A stretch of DNA of 64,000 nucleotides, from assembly GCF_002019735.1 (NCBI RefSeq), contig NZ_KV917378.1, positions 3,188,869 to 3,252,868 on the forward strand. The letters run 5' to 3'. The first letter of the stretch is position 1. Every line of letters starts with the position of its first letter. Positions 47,463-60,813 of the stretch are shown piece after piece. Below the pieces are notes generated by a model. It was not told where the DNA came from and did not search any database. It saw nothing but the letters and a program-made list of their open reading frames with translations. Source of the DNA: Salipaludibacillus agaradhaerens. Its GTDB lineage: Bacteria; Bacillota; Bacilli; Bacillales; Salisediminibacteriaceae. The position numbers and the translations under genes were made by a program.

Positions 47463-49766
47463 TTGAATTCTTTAGCCTCTTTTCTCTTTTACATTAGCTT
47501 TACTAGACCATCTCGAGTATTTGGTTACGTCTTATTCTGTTTCCTTGTTCTTTGTGGGCTAGGGGTAAAAGTGCAAGCAGAAGATGATTCAGTCCCTGTA
47601 TTCCCAGAAAGGCCAGAAATTTTAAGTACAACACCGAGTGAACAGCCATCTATCTATATCGTGGAAGCTGAAACTGATGCAGAGCTTTTAGCAAAAAGGC
47701 TGGAAAATCAAGTGGAGGGTGTAACATTAAGGAAATTATTTTCGACCCTTTATAATGGTTTTTCGATAGAAGTACCTATAAATAAAGTGGATGAGGTTCG
47801 TGATATGCCAGGGGTAGTAAGTGTTGATGAACTAGCTTTCTATGAACCTTATGTAGATGAGAGTATTCCTTTTATAGGAGGAACATCAGGTGAAACAAAC
47901 AGTTTATTTACTCGTGAAGATGACACTTTAACTGGAAAAGGAGTGCAAGTTGCTGTCATTGATACCGGTGTAGATTATAATCATCCTGATTTAAAGCATA
48001 GCTTTCAAGGTGGCTTTGATATAGTGGATCAAGATGATGATCCAATGGAAACTGTCAAAACACAAGGTATGCCAACGCTACATGGCACCCACGTAGCAGG
48101 GATCATTTCAGCGAACGGAAAATTAAAAGGAGTGGCTCCTGAAGCAGATATTTATGCCTACCGGGCATTAGGGCCATCAGGGATGGGGACTACCGAGCAA
48201 GTGATCGAGGCGATTGAAAAGGCGGTTGTTGATGGGGCGGAAGTCATTAATCTCTCCCTTGGTAATACTGTTAACGGTCCAGATTGGCCGACAAGTAAAG
48301 CGTTAGATAAAGCAGTAGATAAAGGAGTAGTAGCGGTAACCTCAAACGGTAATAGTGGCCCGAGTCTTTGGACGGTAGGGTCACCAGGAACATCTGCAAA
48401 AGCAATATCAGTTGGTGCTTCCACCCCACCTCTATCAATTCCATATCTCATTACGGACACCAATCGTCATCATGAAACGCCTGTCCAGCAAATGCAAAAA
48501 GCATCATTGTGGGATATGAAACGGGCCTACCCTGTTGTGGATGTGGGGCTTGGTAGAGAGGAAGACTACGATGAACTGGATGTGAATAATCACATCGTCC
48601 TTGCAAAGCGGGGACTTATTAGCTTTACGATGAAGGCTAAAATTGCTAAAGAAAAAGGAGCGAAGGCGCTTATCGTTTATAATCATCTCCCAGGTGAATT
48701 TGCTGGTAGACTTGAAGAACCTGTAGATTTACCAGTCGTCAGTATTGAGAAAGAAGAAGGGGAACGTTTAGCTAAACAATTAGAGACGAATGATAACGAA
48801 TATATAAGAACGATTTATCGCAAAGAGGAAGATCAAATTGCGCCTTTCAGCTCACGTGGCCCTGTGACGCATACATGGGATGTAAAACCTGATATAGTAG
48901 CCCCAGGCGTCCATATAGACAGTACTGTTCCAAGTGGTTATTTAGATTTAAACGGGACGAGTATGGCGGCCCCACACGTAGCAGGTGCGGTGGCTTTGAT
49001 TAAACAAAAATATCCCGAATGGACGCCAGATCAAGTGAAAGCAGCTTTAATGAATACGGCAAAGCCTTTGAAAGATAAAAAAGGAAAAAGCCATCCACCA
49101 CATGTTCAAGGGACAGGAAGAATACAAATAGATGAGGCTCTTTCAACGGAAACACTCGTATATCCTGGGCAGGTGAGCTTTGGCCAATGGTTGAGAACGG
49201 ATAGCCGCTTAGAGAAACACGTGACATTCACAATAGAAAATTTATCAGATAAACGAAAAAAATACACTGTGGAACCTCCTTTTGAAGCGCCTGACGGAAT
49301 CCAGTGGAAAGTCCCATTTTCAACTTATGTAGAACCGGGTGAAAAGAAAGATGTGACGGTGTCAATAGATGTTTTCCCTGCTGTTTTCGAAGAAGGCGTT
49401 TACAATGGCGAGATTATAGTGAAGGAAGGGACAGAAGAAATACGTGTTCCTTATATTTTTTTTGTGGAAGAGCCAGAATACCCTCGGCTTATGTCTTTTA
49501 TGTTTGAGCGTGTGACAGCACCAGATACGTATCATTATGAGGTCTACCTACCAGGGGGCGCTGACGAAATGGGTATTGCCTTATATGATCCCGATACTTT
49601 TCGCTTTATCAGTTATTTAGATATGGAAAATGACTTGCACAGGGGAATGTTTGAAAAAAATATTGAAGTAGAAGGCGTGCCTGGCGGTATTTATAAAGCT
49701 TTAATCTTTGCTAGTAAAGGCAATAGAGAAGACACGATAGAGCAAATGATTTATTTAGGAGATTGA
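47463..49766 (+). CDS. Vpr-type extracellular subtilisin-like serine protease
   Basis: This 767-residue secreted S8 protease has a signal peptide (about 1-39, ending VQA), an I9 propeptide inhibitor domain (63-128) and a catalytic domain with Asp167 (VIDTGVDYNHPD), His207 (LHGTHVAG) and Ser500 (NGTSMAAPHVAG), split by a PA domain (about 355-450). A C-terminal beta-rich region (570-767) resembles Fn3-like domains of cell-envelope subtilases. The layout is that of B. subtilis Vpr. The start is TTG with AAAGGAGTTATCCA upstream. It lies between upp and atp, unlike B. subtilis. Confidence 0.88.
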   Translation: MNSLASFLFYISFTRPSRVFGYVLFCFLVLCGLGVKVQAEDDSVPVFPERPEILSTTPSEQPSIYIVEAETDAELLAKRLENQVEGVTLRKLFSTLYNGFSIEVPINKVDEVRDMPGVVSVDELAFYEPYVDESIPFIGGTSGETNSLFTREDDTLTGKGVQVAVIDTGVDYNHPDLKHSFQGGFDIVDQDDDPMETVKTQGMPTLHGTHVAGIISANGKLKGVAPEADIYAYRALGPSGMGTTEQVIEAIEKAVVDGAEVINLSLGNTVNGPDWPTSKALDKAVDKGVVAVTSNGNSGPSLWTVGSPGTSAKAISVGASTPPLSIPYLITDTNRHHETPVQQMQKASLWDMKRAYPVVDVGLGREEDYDELDVNNHIVLAKRGLISFTMKAKIAKEKGAKALIVYNHLPGEFAGRLEEPVDLPVVSIEKEEGERLAKQLETNDNEYIRTIYRKEEDQIAPFSSRGPVTHTWDVKPDIVAPGVHIDSTVPSGYLDLNGTSMAAPHVAGAVALIKQKYPEWTPDQVKAALMNTAKPLKDKKGKSHPPHVQGTGRIQIDEALSTETLVYPGQVSFGQWLRTDSRLEKHVTFTIENLSDKRKKYTVEPPFEAPDGIQWKVPFSTYVEPGEKKDVTVSIDVFPAVFEEGVYNGEIIVKEGTEEIRVPYIFFVEEPEYPRLMSFMFERVTAPDTYHYEVYLPGGADEMGIALYDPDTFRFISYLDMENDLHRGMFEKNIEVEGVPGGIYKALIFASKGNREDTIEQMIYLGD

Positions 49767-49795
49767 AGCAGTTTCTCAAGAGGGACTGCTTCTCT
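49765..49795 (+). terminator. Weak terminator after the protease gene
   Basis: GAAGCAGT pairs with ACTGCTTC, followed by the poor run TCTCCCTT; the left arm overlaps the stop. Confidence 0.5.
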
Positions 49796-49962
49796 CCCTT
49801 GTGTAAAAAGATCTTAGAGATTTCTTTAAATTTAGAAAGACAGGACAACCAGATTTATGTATAATATAAAACGTGCGCAATGTCACAGTTTGTAGTTTTT
49901 GTGAAATGGCCTGAAAGCGTTTTATTCAATCGTTTCCAAAGTGCTGTTAGACCCCTATCATA

Positions 49963-49991
49963 TTGACACGACCCTTTGCCTGTTGTACGAT
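49963..49991 (+). promoter_or_regulatory. Promoter of the atp operon
   Basis: TTGACA (49963-49968), 17 bp and TACGAT (49986-49991), 70 bases before atpZ. Confidence 0.75.
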
Positions 49992-50060
49992 GACTAAGGA
50001 TATTAGGCGCCTAAATAATCAGTTATACCAATGAAAAAATGAGTAAAAAGGTGGGGGACA

Positions 50061-50294
50061 ATGACACGACCTTCCAAACAACGCCAATTCATAAGGGCTT
50101 TTGCACTAATGTCCACATTGACATCATACATTGTTGGTGCGGTTTTATTGAGTGTGTTTGGTGGTAGATGGTTGGACCAGCGTTTCGATGGAGGTGGGCT
50201 GTACCTCGTAATAAGCCTTCTTGCCGGTTTTATTACAGCGGCATATGGAATAGTGAAAGCTGTTCAGCAATTTATGGGAGACGATTCGTCATGA
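50061..50294 (+). CDS. atpZ: AtpZ, ATP synthase accessory protein
   Basis: This 77-residue protein has two membrane segments (about 16-35 and 46-68) with the GGRWLDQRF loop, the pattern of AtpZ/AtpQ-like proteins. In alkaliphilic B. pseudofirmus atpZ precedes atpI and supports magnesium transport and ATP synthase function. The ATG follows AAGGTGGGGGACA. Its stop overlaps the atpI start (ATGA), so both are coupled. Confidence 0.82.
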   Translation: MTRPSKQRQFIRAFALMSTLTSYIVGAVLLSVFGGRWLDQRFDGGGLYLVISLLAGFITAAYGIVKAVQQFMGDDSS

Positions 50295-50668
50295 ATGAAC
50301 TGGAAAGCCTTTTAAAGCGCTATACGATCTACTCGGTTATTATAATCGGAAGCTTAATTTTAGGGACTTTGTTCATTTCAGACGCAACGTTTCTTGCTGG
50401 TATGGCTGTGGGGGCTATATTCAGTCTGTTGAATTTGTATAGTACATATTTCCAAGTGAAACGTTTGACCTCATCAGTCATGGATAGCAAAGTACGATTC
50501 TCGTTTGGGACGATAGGAAGAATTATTGTGGTTCTTTTAGCATTACTCATTGCTGAAGAATTTCCTCAGTACCTCGACCTTACCGGGGTGATCATAGGAC
50601 TGGCTTTCAAATATTGTATTTTGTTAATTGATCCTATTTTCTACTTTAGAACGAGATCCACAGGTTAG
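50291..50668 (+). CDS. atpI: ATP synthase assembly protein AtpI
   Basis: This 125-residue hydrophobic protein has about four membrane segments. AtpI is the small accessory protein at the head of atp operons that helps assemble the c-ring in several bacteria and may transport Mg2+. The ATG at 50291 overlaps the atpZ stop; longer frames starting earlier read through atpZ in another frame and are unlikely. The family varies strongly in sequence, so the call rests on position, length and topology. Confidence 0.82.
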   Translation: MNELESLLKRYTIYSVIIIGSLILGTLFISDATFLAGMAVGAIFSLLNLYSTYFQVKRLTSSVMDSKVRFSFGTIGRIIVVLLALLIAEEFPQYLDLTGVIIGLAFKYCILLIDPIFYFRTRSTG

Positions 50669-50729
50669 AAAGAGTGCACTGACTGTTAATTCAGAGTACT
50701 CTTCGCATATGAGAAAAGAGGTGAAAAGA

Positions 50730-51452
50730 TTGGATAGTCACTACTTGAAAGTTGATCTATTTGGTATTCCATGGATGACTTTAAACGTTCCAAATATGAT
50801 CATGACCACTGTAGCGATGGTAATCGTTTTCTTCGTCTGCTTTTTTATGTCGAGAAAAATCCAGATGTATCCTAAAGGCGCCCAAAATGCATTGGAGTAT
50901 CTCGTCCAATTTATTAAAAATATTATTAACAGTACGATGGATTGGAAGCAAGGGAAGAACTTTGTTATGTTGGGTATCACGATCATTCTTTACGTGTTTG
51001 TGGCGAATATGCTCGGTGTACCGTTTGAGCTTGCCACTGCTGATCACGATGTGTGGTGGAGTTCACCGACATCGAACCCCGTGCTTACCATCTCTTTAGC
51101 AGCGTTTGTTATTGTACTAACCCATATTTATGGTTTGAAACTGAAAGGACCAAAAGAATATGGGAAGGACTATTTTCGACCAGCACCATTTATGGCACCT
51201 TTTAAAATTATCGAAGACTTCTCGAACACACTGACATTGGGAATGCGTCTTTACGCCAATATATACGCTAAGGAAATGATTATGGTGATGCTTGTAGGTC
51301 TTGGTGTATCAAGTGCTTTTTGGGCCTTTGGTGCATTTGTACCGTTGATTGTTTTCCAAGCATTTAGTGTCTTTATTGGTTCATTACAAGCATTCATCTT
51401 CTGTATGCTGACGATGGTTTACATGTCGCATAAAGTAAGTGAAGATCACTAA
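50730..51452 (+). CDS. atpB: ATP synthase F0 subunit a, alkaliphile type
   Basis: This 240-residue membrane stator subunit forms the proton half-channels next to the c-ring. The essential Arg173 lies in TLGMRLYANIYAKEM, eight residues before Lys181. The latter corresponds to Lys180 of B. pseudofirmus subunit a, where non-alkaliphiles have Gly. Start: TTG at 50730 has AAGAGGTGAAAAGA upstream; the ATG at 50709 would add seven residues but has no site. A hairpin follows before atpE. Confidence 0.9.
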   Translation: MDSHYLKVDLFGIPWMTLNVPNMIMTTVAMVIVFFVCFFMSRKIQMYPKGAQNALEYLVQFIKNIINSTMDWKQGKNFVMLGITIILYVFVANMLGVPFELATADHDVWWSSPTSNPVLTISLAAFVIVLTHIYGLKLKGPKEYGKDYFRPAPFMAPFKIIEDFSNTLTLGMRLYANIYAKEMIMVMLVGLGVSSAFWAFGAFVPLIVFQAFSVFIGSLQAFIFCMLTMVYMSHKVSEDH

Positions 51453-51528
51453 TAAACGTGTCTTCATGAATTTTGTTAAAGTAAAATTCAAACTATTTTT
51501 ACAAGTGTTATGACTCTAGTGAATAAGA

Positions 51529-51552
51529 ACTCTTTACATCATTTAAAGAGTC
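51529..51552 (+). promoter_or_regulatory. Intercistronic hairpin before atpE
   Basis: ACTCTTT pairs with AAAGAGT in the 153-base spacer between atpB and atpE. It may protect or separate the atpE message, as the c subunit is needed in many copies. Confidence 0.45.
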
Positions 51553-51605
51553 CTTTATTTCATAAAAAAACTATCATTTTCAAATATTTAAAGGAGGATT
51601 TTATT

Positions 51606-51827
51606 ATGGGTATTGTCGCTATTGCAGTCGCTATTGTAGCAAGTTTTGCAGCTATCGCTGGAGCATTTGGGGTGGCTATCGTTGTTAAGAGTACGTTACA
51701 AGGAATTACACGTCAACCGGAGATTCGTGGTCCGCTTCAAACAATTATGTTTATCGGTGTACCACTTGTTGAGGCCCTACCTATCTTCGCGATCGTTATT
51801 GCCTTCTTACTTCTTGGTAACATTTAA
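51606..51827 (+). CDS. atpE: ATP synthase F0 subunit c, alkaliphile type
   Basis: This 73-residue two-helix proteolipid forms the rotor ring. The proton site Glu56 sits in VPLVEALP, where Pro53 replaces the Gly of neutralophiles, as Pro51 does in B. pseudofirmus. In helix 1 the stretch AGAFGVA (18-24) keeps three of the four alanines of the alkaliphile AxAxAxA motif, which replaces GxGxGxG. The loop RQPE is conserved. The ATG at 51606 follows AAAGGAGGATTTTATT, the best ribosome-binding site in the operon. Confidence 0.93.
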   Translation: MGIVAIAVAIVASFAAIAGAFGVAIVVKSTLQGITRQPEIRGPLQTIMFIGVPLVEALPIFAIVIAFLLLGNI

Positions 51828-51852
51828 GACAGAATGTCCTGAATGAACAAAT

Positions 51853-51890
51853 GGCGAAGAACGTAGTTCATACAATCTTCGCCTTTCCTT
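51853..51890 (+). terminator. Intra-operon attenuator-like hairpin after atpE
   Basis: GGCGAAGA pairs with TCTTCGCC over 8 bp, followed by TTTCCTTTT. A leaky terminator here would lower atpF-atpC relative to atpE. Confidence 0.6.
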
Positions 51891-51924
51891 TTATATTAAA
51901 TGTGAGCAAAAGGAGGCGAATCCG

Positions 51925-52418
51925 GTGTTTGACATATATGAAATTGAGTGGATGAATGCAGTGTATCAAATTTTGGCCTTCCTCGTTCTCTTAATGCTTT
52001 TGAAAAAATTCGCGTTTGGACCAATCATGGATATGATGGATAAGCGTGAACAGCATGTGGCTGATGAGATTGCCTCTGCGGAAAAAAACCGTAAAGAGTC
52101 AGAGAAGTATTTAGCAGAACAACGAGAAGCCATTCAAGCTGCTCGTGAGGAAGCCAAAAAAATCATGGAAAACTCGAAAAAAATGAGTGAACAGCAAGCA
52201 GAAGAAGTATTGGCAAACGCTAGAAAAGAAGCAGAGCGAATGAAACAATCTGCTCTTGCTGAAATTCATACAGAGAAAGAACAAGCTGTCTCCGCACTTC
52301 GTGAGCAAGTTTCGACCTTGTCTGTCCTCGTAGCTACTAAAGTCATTGAGAAAGAACTTGATGAGAAGGAGCAGGAAAGACTTATACAGGATACGCTTAA
52401 AGAAGTGGGCGAAGACGT

Positions 52419-52422
<4 letters not shown>
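51925..52422 (+). CDS. atpF: ATP synthase F0 subunit b
   Basis: This 165-residue peripheral stalk protein has one N-terminal membrane helix (about 10-27), then a long charged coiled coil (35-150) that reaches F1 and binds delta. Length is typical. The start is GTG with AAAGGAGGCGAATCCG upstream. Its stop overlaps the atpH start by four bases (ATGA). Confidence 0.92.
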
Positions 52423-54487
<2,065 letters not shown>

Positions 54488-54534
54488 TACGGTGTCAATA
54501 ACTTATTCGTCCAGTTTCATAGTGAAGGTGGTGA

Positions 54535-55419
<885 letters not shown>

Positions 55420-55442
55420 AATGCTTGTATTACGAAAAATGA

Positions 55443-56909
<1,467 letters not shown>

Positions 56910-56941
56910 ATTAAACGATCAGCCTAAAAGTCAGGATGTGA

Positions 56942-56971
56942 GAGTCATTAGCTCGTCTATGCTAATGACTC
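56942..56971 (+). promoter_or_regulatory. Intercistronic hairpin between atpD and atpC
   Basis: GAGTCATTAGC pairs with GCTAATGACTC over 11 perfect bp around TCGTCTAT. No T run follows, so an mRNA stabiliser or processing block is likelier than a terminator. Confidence 0.55.
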
Positions 56972-57016
56972 ATACCACTGACTCCCGGTAAGTCGTCCCA
57001 TTGATAAGGAGGATGA

Positions 57017-57427
<411 letters not shown>

Positions 57428-57496
57428 TATGTCTTAAAACAGGTTGAATAGAAAGCGTTACAGTATTTATGTAGTTGCTAATATATGTTGAGAAAC

Positions 57497-57529
57497 GAGA
57501 CGGGATATTTATCCTTGTCTCTTTTTTTT
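57497..57529 (+). terminator. Terminator of the atp operon
   Basis: GAGAC-GGA pairs with TCC-GTCTC, followed by eight T. Confidence 0.85.
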
Positions 57530-57564
57530 ATGTGATTCTTATAAATAGTAAGACTTATATCTCC

Positions 57565-57712
57565 TTTATCACAGGATAATCGTCCGAAAATTCTCGCATC
57601 AAAAATAGAGAGGAGAGTTAAGTCTATATAGGCGGGAGATAACAGATACTAAAGTCCCGCTTCACTCAACAATCAATAAGTGGGAGAGAAGATTTGTTTT
57701 ATCCCACTCTTA
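57565..57712 (+). repeat. Type I dispersed repeat
   Basis: This starts TTTATCACAGGATAATCGTCC. The 3' hairpin has altered arms, AGTGGGA with TCCCACT. It runs directly into the type II element. Confidence 0.75.
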
Positions 57713-57858
57713 AGGAGCAGTAAAACCCCCCGCCTCAAAACTTAAGAAGATCGAAAAGTTAAGGTGAGGGATAAACTGCTCCCTAAAGGCCCGATAAGTT
57801 AAACTAACAATCAGTGGGGATGAAGGAAAACGCCCACTGATTGAAGCTTAGTTTTATT
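57697..57858 (+). repeat. Type II dispersed element with nested hairpin
   Basis: GGAGCAGT (57714-57721) pairs with ACTGCTCC; inside, CCTCA pairs with TGAGG and AACTT with AAGTT. A second hairpin, CAATCAGTGGG with CCCACTGATTG, follows and is shared with type I. A fragment lies at 2394. The remaining 57859-58242 is AT-rich with no feature seen. Confidence 0.65.
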
Positions 57859-58242
57859 TTAGATTAATATTAACTAGTATGGACTTTGAAACCCCAACAT
57901 AAGTATAGAAGAACACTGTTATAAAAGGAATATCAAACTGTTATAGTCATTGTGTAGACTAACACATAAATTAGAAAGTAGAAAACATTACTCCCTCATC
58001 GCTTCTCCAACTGAAACTTTTGTAATTTAATATGAACAGTAGAGCCGGCTAGCTATAACAACTATTCACATATTTAAATTTCATTTGTTATTAGGAGATA
58101 TTTATTATAAAAACAAACAACATTTCAAATGATATAAAAACCTTAATAAGACACACCTCATAACTCATATGGATAAAAAAGGGTTAGTTTAAGCATGTAA
58201 AAACGTTAGTTACAGTGTATACTTGGTAATGCAGAATAATAT

Positions 58243-58272
58243 AGACAGTTTTTTAGCAGTTTTGATATAATT
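58243..58272 (+). promoter_or_regulatory. Promoter of the nuo operon
   Basis: TAGACA (58243-58248), 18 bp and TATAAT (58267-58272), 50 bases before nuoA. Confidence 0.65.
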
Positions 58273-58322
58273 TTAGTGAGCAATGGATGGACAATCTTAT
58301 ATTTTAGGAAGGGAGTGAAAGT

Positions 58323-58694
58323 ATGGGGCTTCAAGCCTATTATGACAATTACATTCTCGTTCTGATCTTTATGTTACTTGGTGTGGCGCTTCCTGTTGCT
58401 TCGCTTACATTTGGACGGCTATTAAGGCCAAAAAATCCTTATGCAGAGAAGATAACCACATATGAAAGTGGGATTCAACCAGAAGGTGACGCTCAAGTAC
58501 GCTATCATGTGGCCTACTACATTGTAGCGCTAGAGTTTATCATTTTTGATGTTGAAACCGTTTTCTTAATTCCGTGGGCCGTTGCTCTTGAGCATCTTGG
58601 CTGGGTTGGCCTTAACATGATGCTTGTTTTTATTGTTATTCTAGCGTTAGGTATTGCCTATTCTTGGAAAAAGAAGGTGTTAGAATGGAGTTGA
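58323..58694 (+). CDS. nuoA: NADH-quinone oxidoreductase subunit A
   Basis: This 123-residue membrane subunit of complex I has three hydrophobic helices and the conserved loop [15 protein letters not shown] with [19 protein letters not shown] after it. It opens the nuo operon behind its own promoter. The ATG follows AGGAAGGGAGTGAAAGT. Its end overlaps the nuoB start by ten bases. Confidence 0.94.
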   Translation: MGLQAYYDNYILVLIFMLLGVALPVASLTFGRLLRPKNPYAEKITTYESGIQPEGDAQVRYHVAYYIVALEFIIFDVETVFLIPWAVALEHLGWVGLNMMLVFIVILALGIAYSWKKKVLEWS

Positions 58695-59212
58695 GGGGAT
58701 TTCAGGATTCAGAGAAGTACGATCCGCGTATGATGGAGGATGTGAAAAAAAGTGTTTTCTTTACTAAAGTGGATCAATTAAAGGCGTGGTCCCGGACGAG
58801 GTCATTTTGGCCATTGAGTTTCGGGCTTGCTTGTTGTGCCATTGAAATGATGGGAACAGGTGGATCACGTTATGATTTTGATCGGTTTGGGGTTATCTTT
58901 AGAGCTTCGCCAAGACATGCTGACGTCATGATTGTAGCGGGAACTGTGACAGGGAAGATGGCGCCTATTTTAAGAACACTATACGATCAAATGCCAGAGC
59001 CAAAATGGGTTATTTCCATGGGGTCGTGTGCAACCTGTGGTGGTCCTTACAAGGAGGCTTATAGTGTTTTAAATGGCGTTGATAAGATCGTACCGGTAGA
59101 TGTGTATGTATCTGGTTGTCCACCAACACCACCGGCACTGTTAGATGGGATTGAAAAGCTTAGAGAAAAAATACGACTGGAAGCAAAGGGAGAGAGGGTG
59201 TCAAACACATGA
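58685..59212 (+). CDS. nuoB: NADH-quinone oxidoreductase subunit B
   Basis: This 175-residue hydrophilic subunit holds the terminal N2 4Fe-4S cluster through the unusual paired Cys50-Cys51 (LACCAIEMM), Cys115 (MGSCATCGG) and Cys145 (VSGCPPTP). It forms the quinone site with NuoD. The ATG at 58685 has AAGAAGGTGTTAGA upstream; the frame's earlier ATG at 58664 overlaps nuoA further. Confidence 0.95.
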   Translation: MELRGFQDSEKYDPRMMEDVKKSVFFTKVDQLKAWSRTRSFWPLSFGLACCAIEMMGTGGSRYDFDRFGVIFRASPRHADVMIVAGTVTGKMAPILRTLYDQMPEPKWVISMGSCATCGGPYKEAYSVLNGVDKIVPVDVYVSGCPPTPPALLDGIEKLREKIRLEAKGERVSNT

Positions 59213-59688
59213 GTCAGGATGTGCTGGATCTTGTTCTGAACAAACTACAAGCGCAACTCGGCCCAGATGCCATAAAAGACGGGAAGCTCAATTTTGAGAA
59301 GCCTATGGTAACTATCTCTAGTGACCATTGGGATGAACATACAGGCCGTTTCCTTCGAGATGACAAGGCTCTACAGTTTGACTTTCTTTCATGTGTCACA
59401 GGCGTTGACTATGACGAACATATGGAAGTAATATACAACCTTTATTCCACAACTCATGACCATTATTTATATTTAAAAGTAATTGCGTCCAAAGAAAAGC
59501 CAATAGTGCACTCAGCAGAGCCTGTTTGGAAATCAGCGGATTACATGGAAAGAGAGACATATGATCTACTAGGCATCGACTTTCCAGGCCATTGGCGCTT
59601 AAAACGTATATTACTTGATGACGAATGGGAAGGTCATCCACTTCGTAAAGATTACGTCACAGATAAAAAAGCGCTCGGCTTAGATTAA
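59209..59688 (+). CDS. nuoC: NADH-quinone oxidoreductase subunit C
   Basis: This 159-residue peripheral-arm subunit has the 30-kDa signature [29 protein letters not shown] region (split across 529-end of the chain) and ends [13 protein letters not shown]. It is separate from NuoD, not fused. It is coupled to nuoB by an ATGA overlap. Confidence 0.93.
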   Translation: MSQDVLDLVLNKLQAQLGPDAIKDGKLNFEKPMVTISSDHWDEHTGRFLRDDKALQFDFLSCVTGVDYDEHMEVIYNLYSTTHDHYLYLKVIASKEKPIVHSAEPVWKSADYMERETYDLLGIDFPGHWRLKRILLDDEWEGHPLRKDYVTDKKALGLD

Positions 59689-59700
59689 GGGGGTGACATA

Positions 59701-60813
59701 ATGGCAGAATTAAAAACAGAAACGATGACGCTCAATATGGGACCACAGCACCCAAGTACGCATGGCGTTTTTCGTTTACAGCTGAAAGTGGATGGGGAAA
59801 CAATTGTAGAAGCAGTACCCATTATGGGATATCTTCATCGAGGTTCAGAAAAATTAGCTGAAGGCTTTTTGTACTCACAATTTATTCCTTATACTGATCG
59901 CCTCGATTACTTAAATGCTATGACGAATAATTATATTTACTGTGCGGCTATTGAAGAATTATTAGAGTGGGATATTCCAGAGCGAGCAGAATATTTACGT
60001 GTTATTACGATGGAATTAAATCGCATTGCGAGCCATCTTGTTTGGTGGGGAACGTATTTGTTAGATATAGGAGCCATGAGTCCTTTCCTTTACGCTTTCA
60101 GAGATAGAGAGACGATACTGGACCGATTAAATGAAATTAGCGGAGCAAGAATGACATTTAATTACCACCGTATCGGTGGTGTTAAATGGGATGCCCCAGA
60201 GGGCTGGATTGCGAAAGTTCAAGAAACGGTGAAGGAGCTGTACGAGAATATTCAAACATTTGATACGCTCGTGACAGGAAATGAAATCTTTCAAGCACGA
60301 ACGATTGGTGTCGGAAGATTGTCAAAAGAAGATGTAATAAATTGGGGCTTATCAGGACCGATAGCGAGGGGAAGCGGGATTGATATTGATATAAGAAAAA
60401 CAGAGCCCTACTCTCTGTATGACCGTTTTGATTTTGATGTTGTGACGGAAGAGGAGGGGGATGTTTATGCAAGATATAAAGTCCGTATTGGTGAGATGTT
60501 TCAATCCTTGAAAATCATTGAACAGGCCTGTGACCAAATTCCTGACGGAGATATTATCACAAAAAAAGGAAAGCGAATTATGATGATTAAGCCACCGGCT
60601 GGTGAAGTGTATAAACGGGCAGAAGCTTCCAAAGGGGAGATTGGTGTCTATGCCATTAGTAATGGCAAAAATAAGCCCTACCGCATTAAACTTCGTCGTC
60701 CCTCCTTTGTAAATGTCTCTATTTTACAAGCGCTGTTAGTAGGGGAGTCGATCCAAAATTTAGTTGCCATTTTCGGGAGCCTCGATGTGGTGCTTGGAGA
60801 GGTTGATGCTTGA
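59701..60813 (+). CDS. nuoD: NADH-quinone oxidoreductase subunit D
   Basis: This 370-residue 49-kDa-type subunit, related to NiFe-hydrogenase large subunits, has NMGPQHPSTHGVFRL, the quinone-channel MGYLHRGSEKL and DRLDYLNAM. Hydrogenase metal-site cysteines are absent, as expected. The ATG follows AAGGGGGTGACATA. Its stop overlaps the nuoH ATG by one base. Confidence 0.94.
   Translation: MAELKTETMTLNMGPQHPSTHGVFRLQLKVDGETIVEAVPIMGYLHRGSEKLAEGFLYSQFIPYTDRLDYLNAMTNNYIYCAAIEELLEWDIPERAEYLRVITMELNRIASHLVWWGTYLLDIGAMSPFLYAFRDRETILDRLNEISGARMTFNYHRIGGVKWDAPEGWIAKVQETVKELYENIQTFDTLVTGNEIFQARTIGVGRLSKEDVINWGLSGPIARGSGIDIDIRKTEPYSLYDRFDFDVVTEEEGDVYARYKVRIGEMFQSLKIIEQACDQIPDGDIITKKGKRIMMIKPPAGEVYKRAEASKGEIGVYAISNGKNKPYRIKLRRPSFVNVSILQALLVGESIQNLVAIFGSLDVVLGEVDA

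Noticed and set aside
47456-47464. DnaA-like TTATCCATT at the protease start.
   Set aside because: Two mismatches, single copy, and the bases form part of the ribosome-binding region.
49911-49926. cre-like sequence before the atp operon (CTGAAAGCGTTTTATT).
   Set aside because: The right half lacks the CA of the consensus, so the match is only partial.
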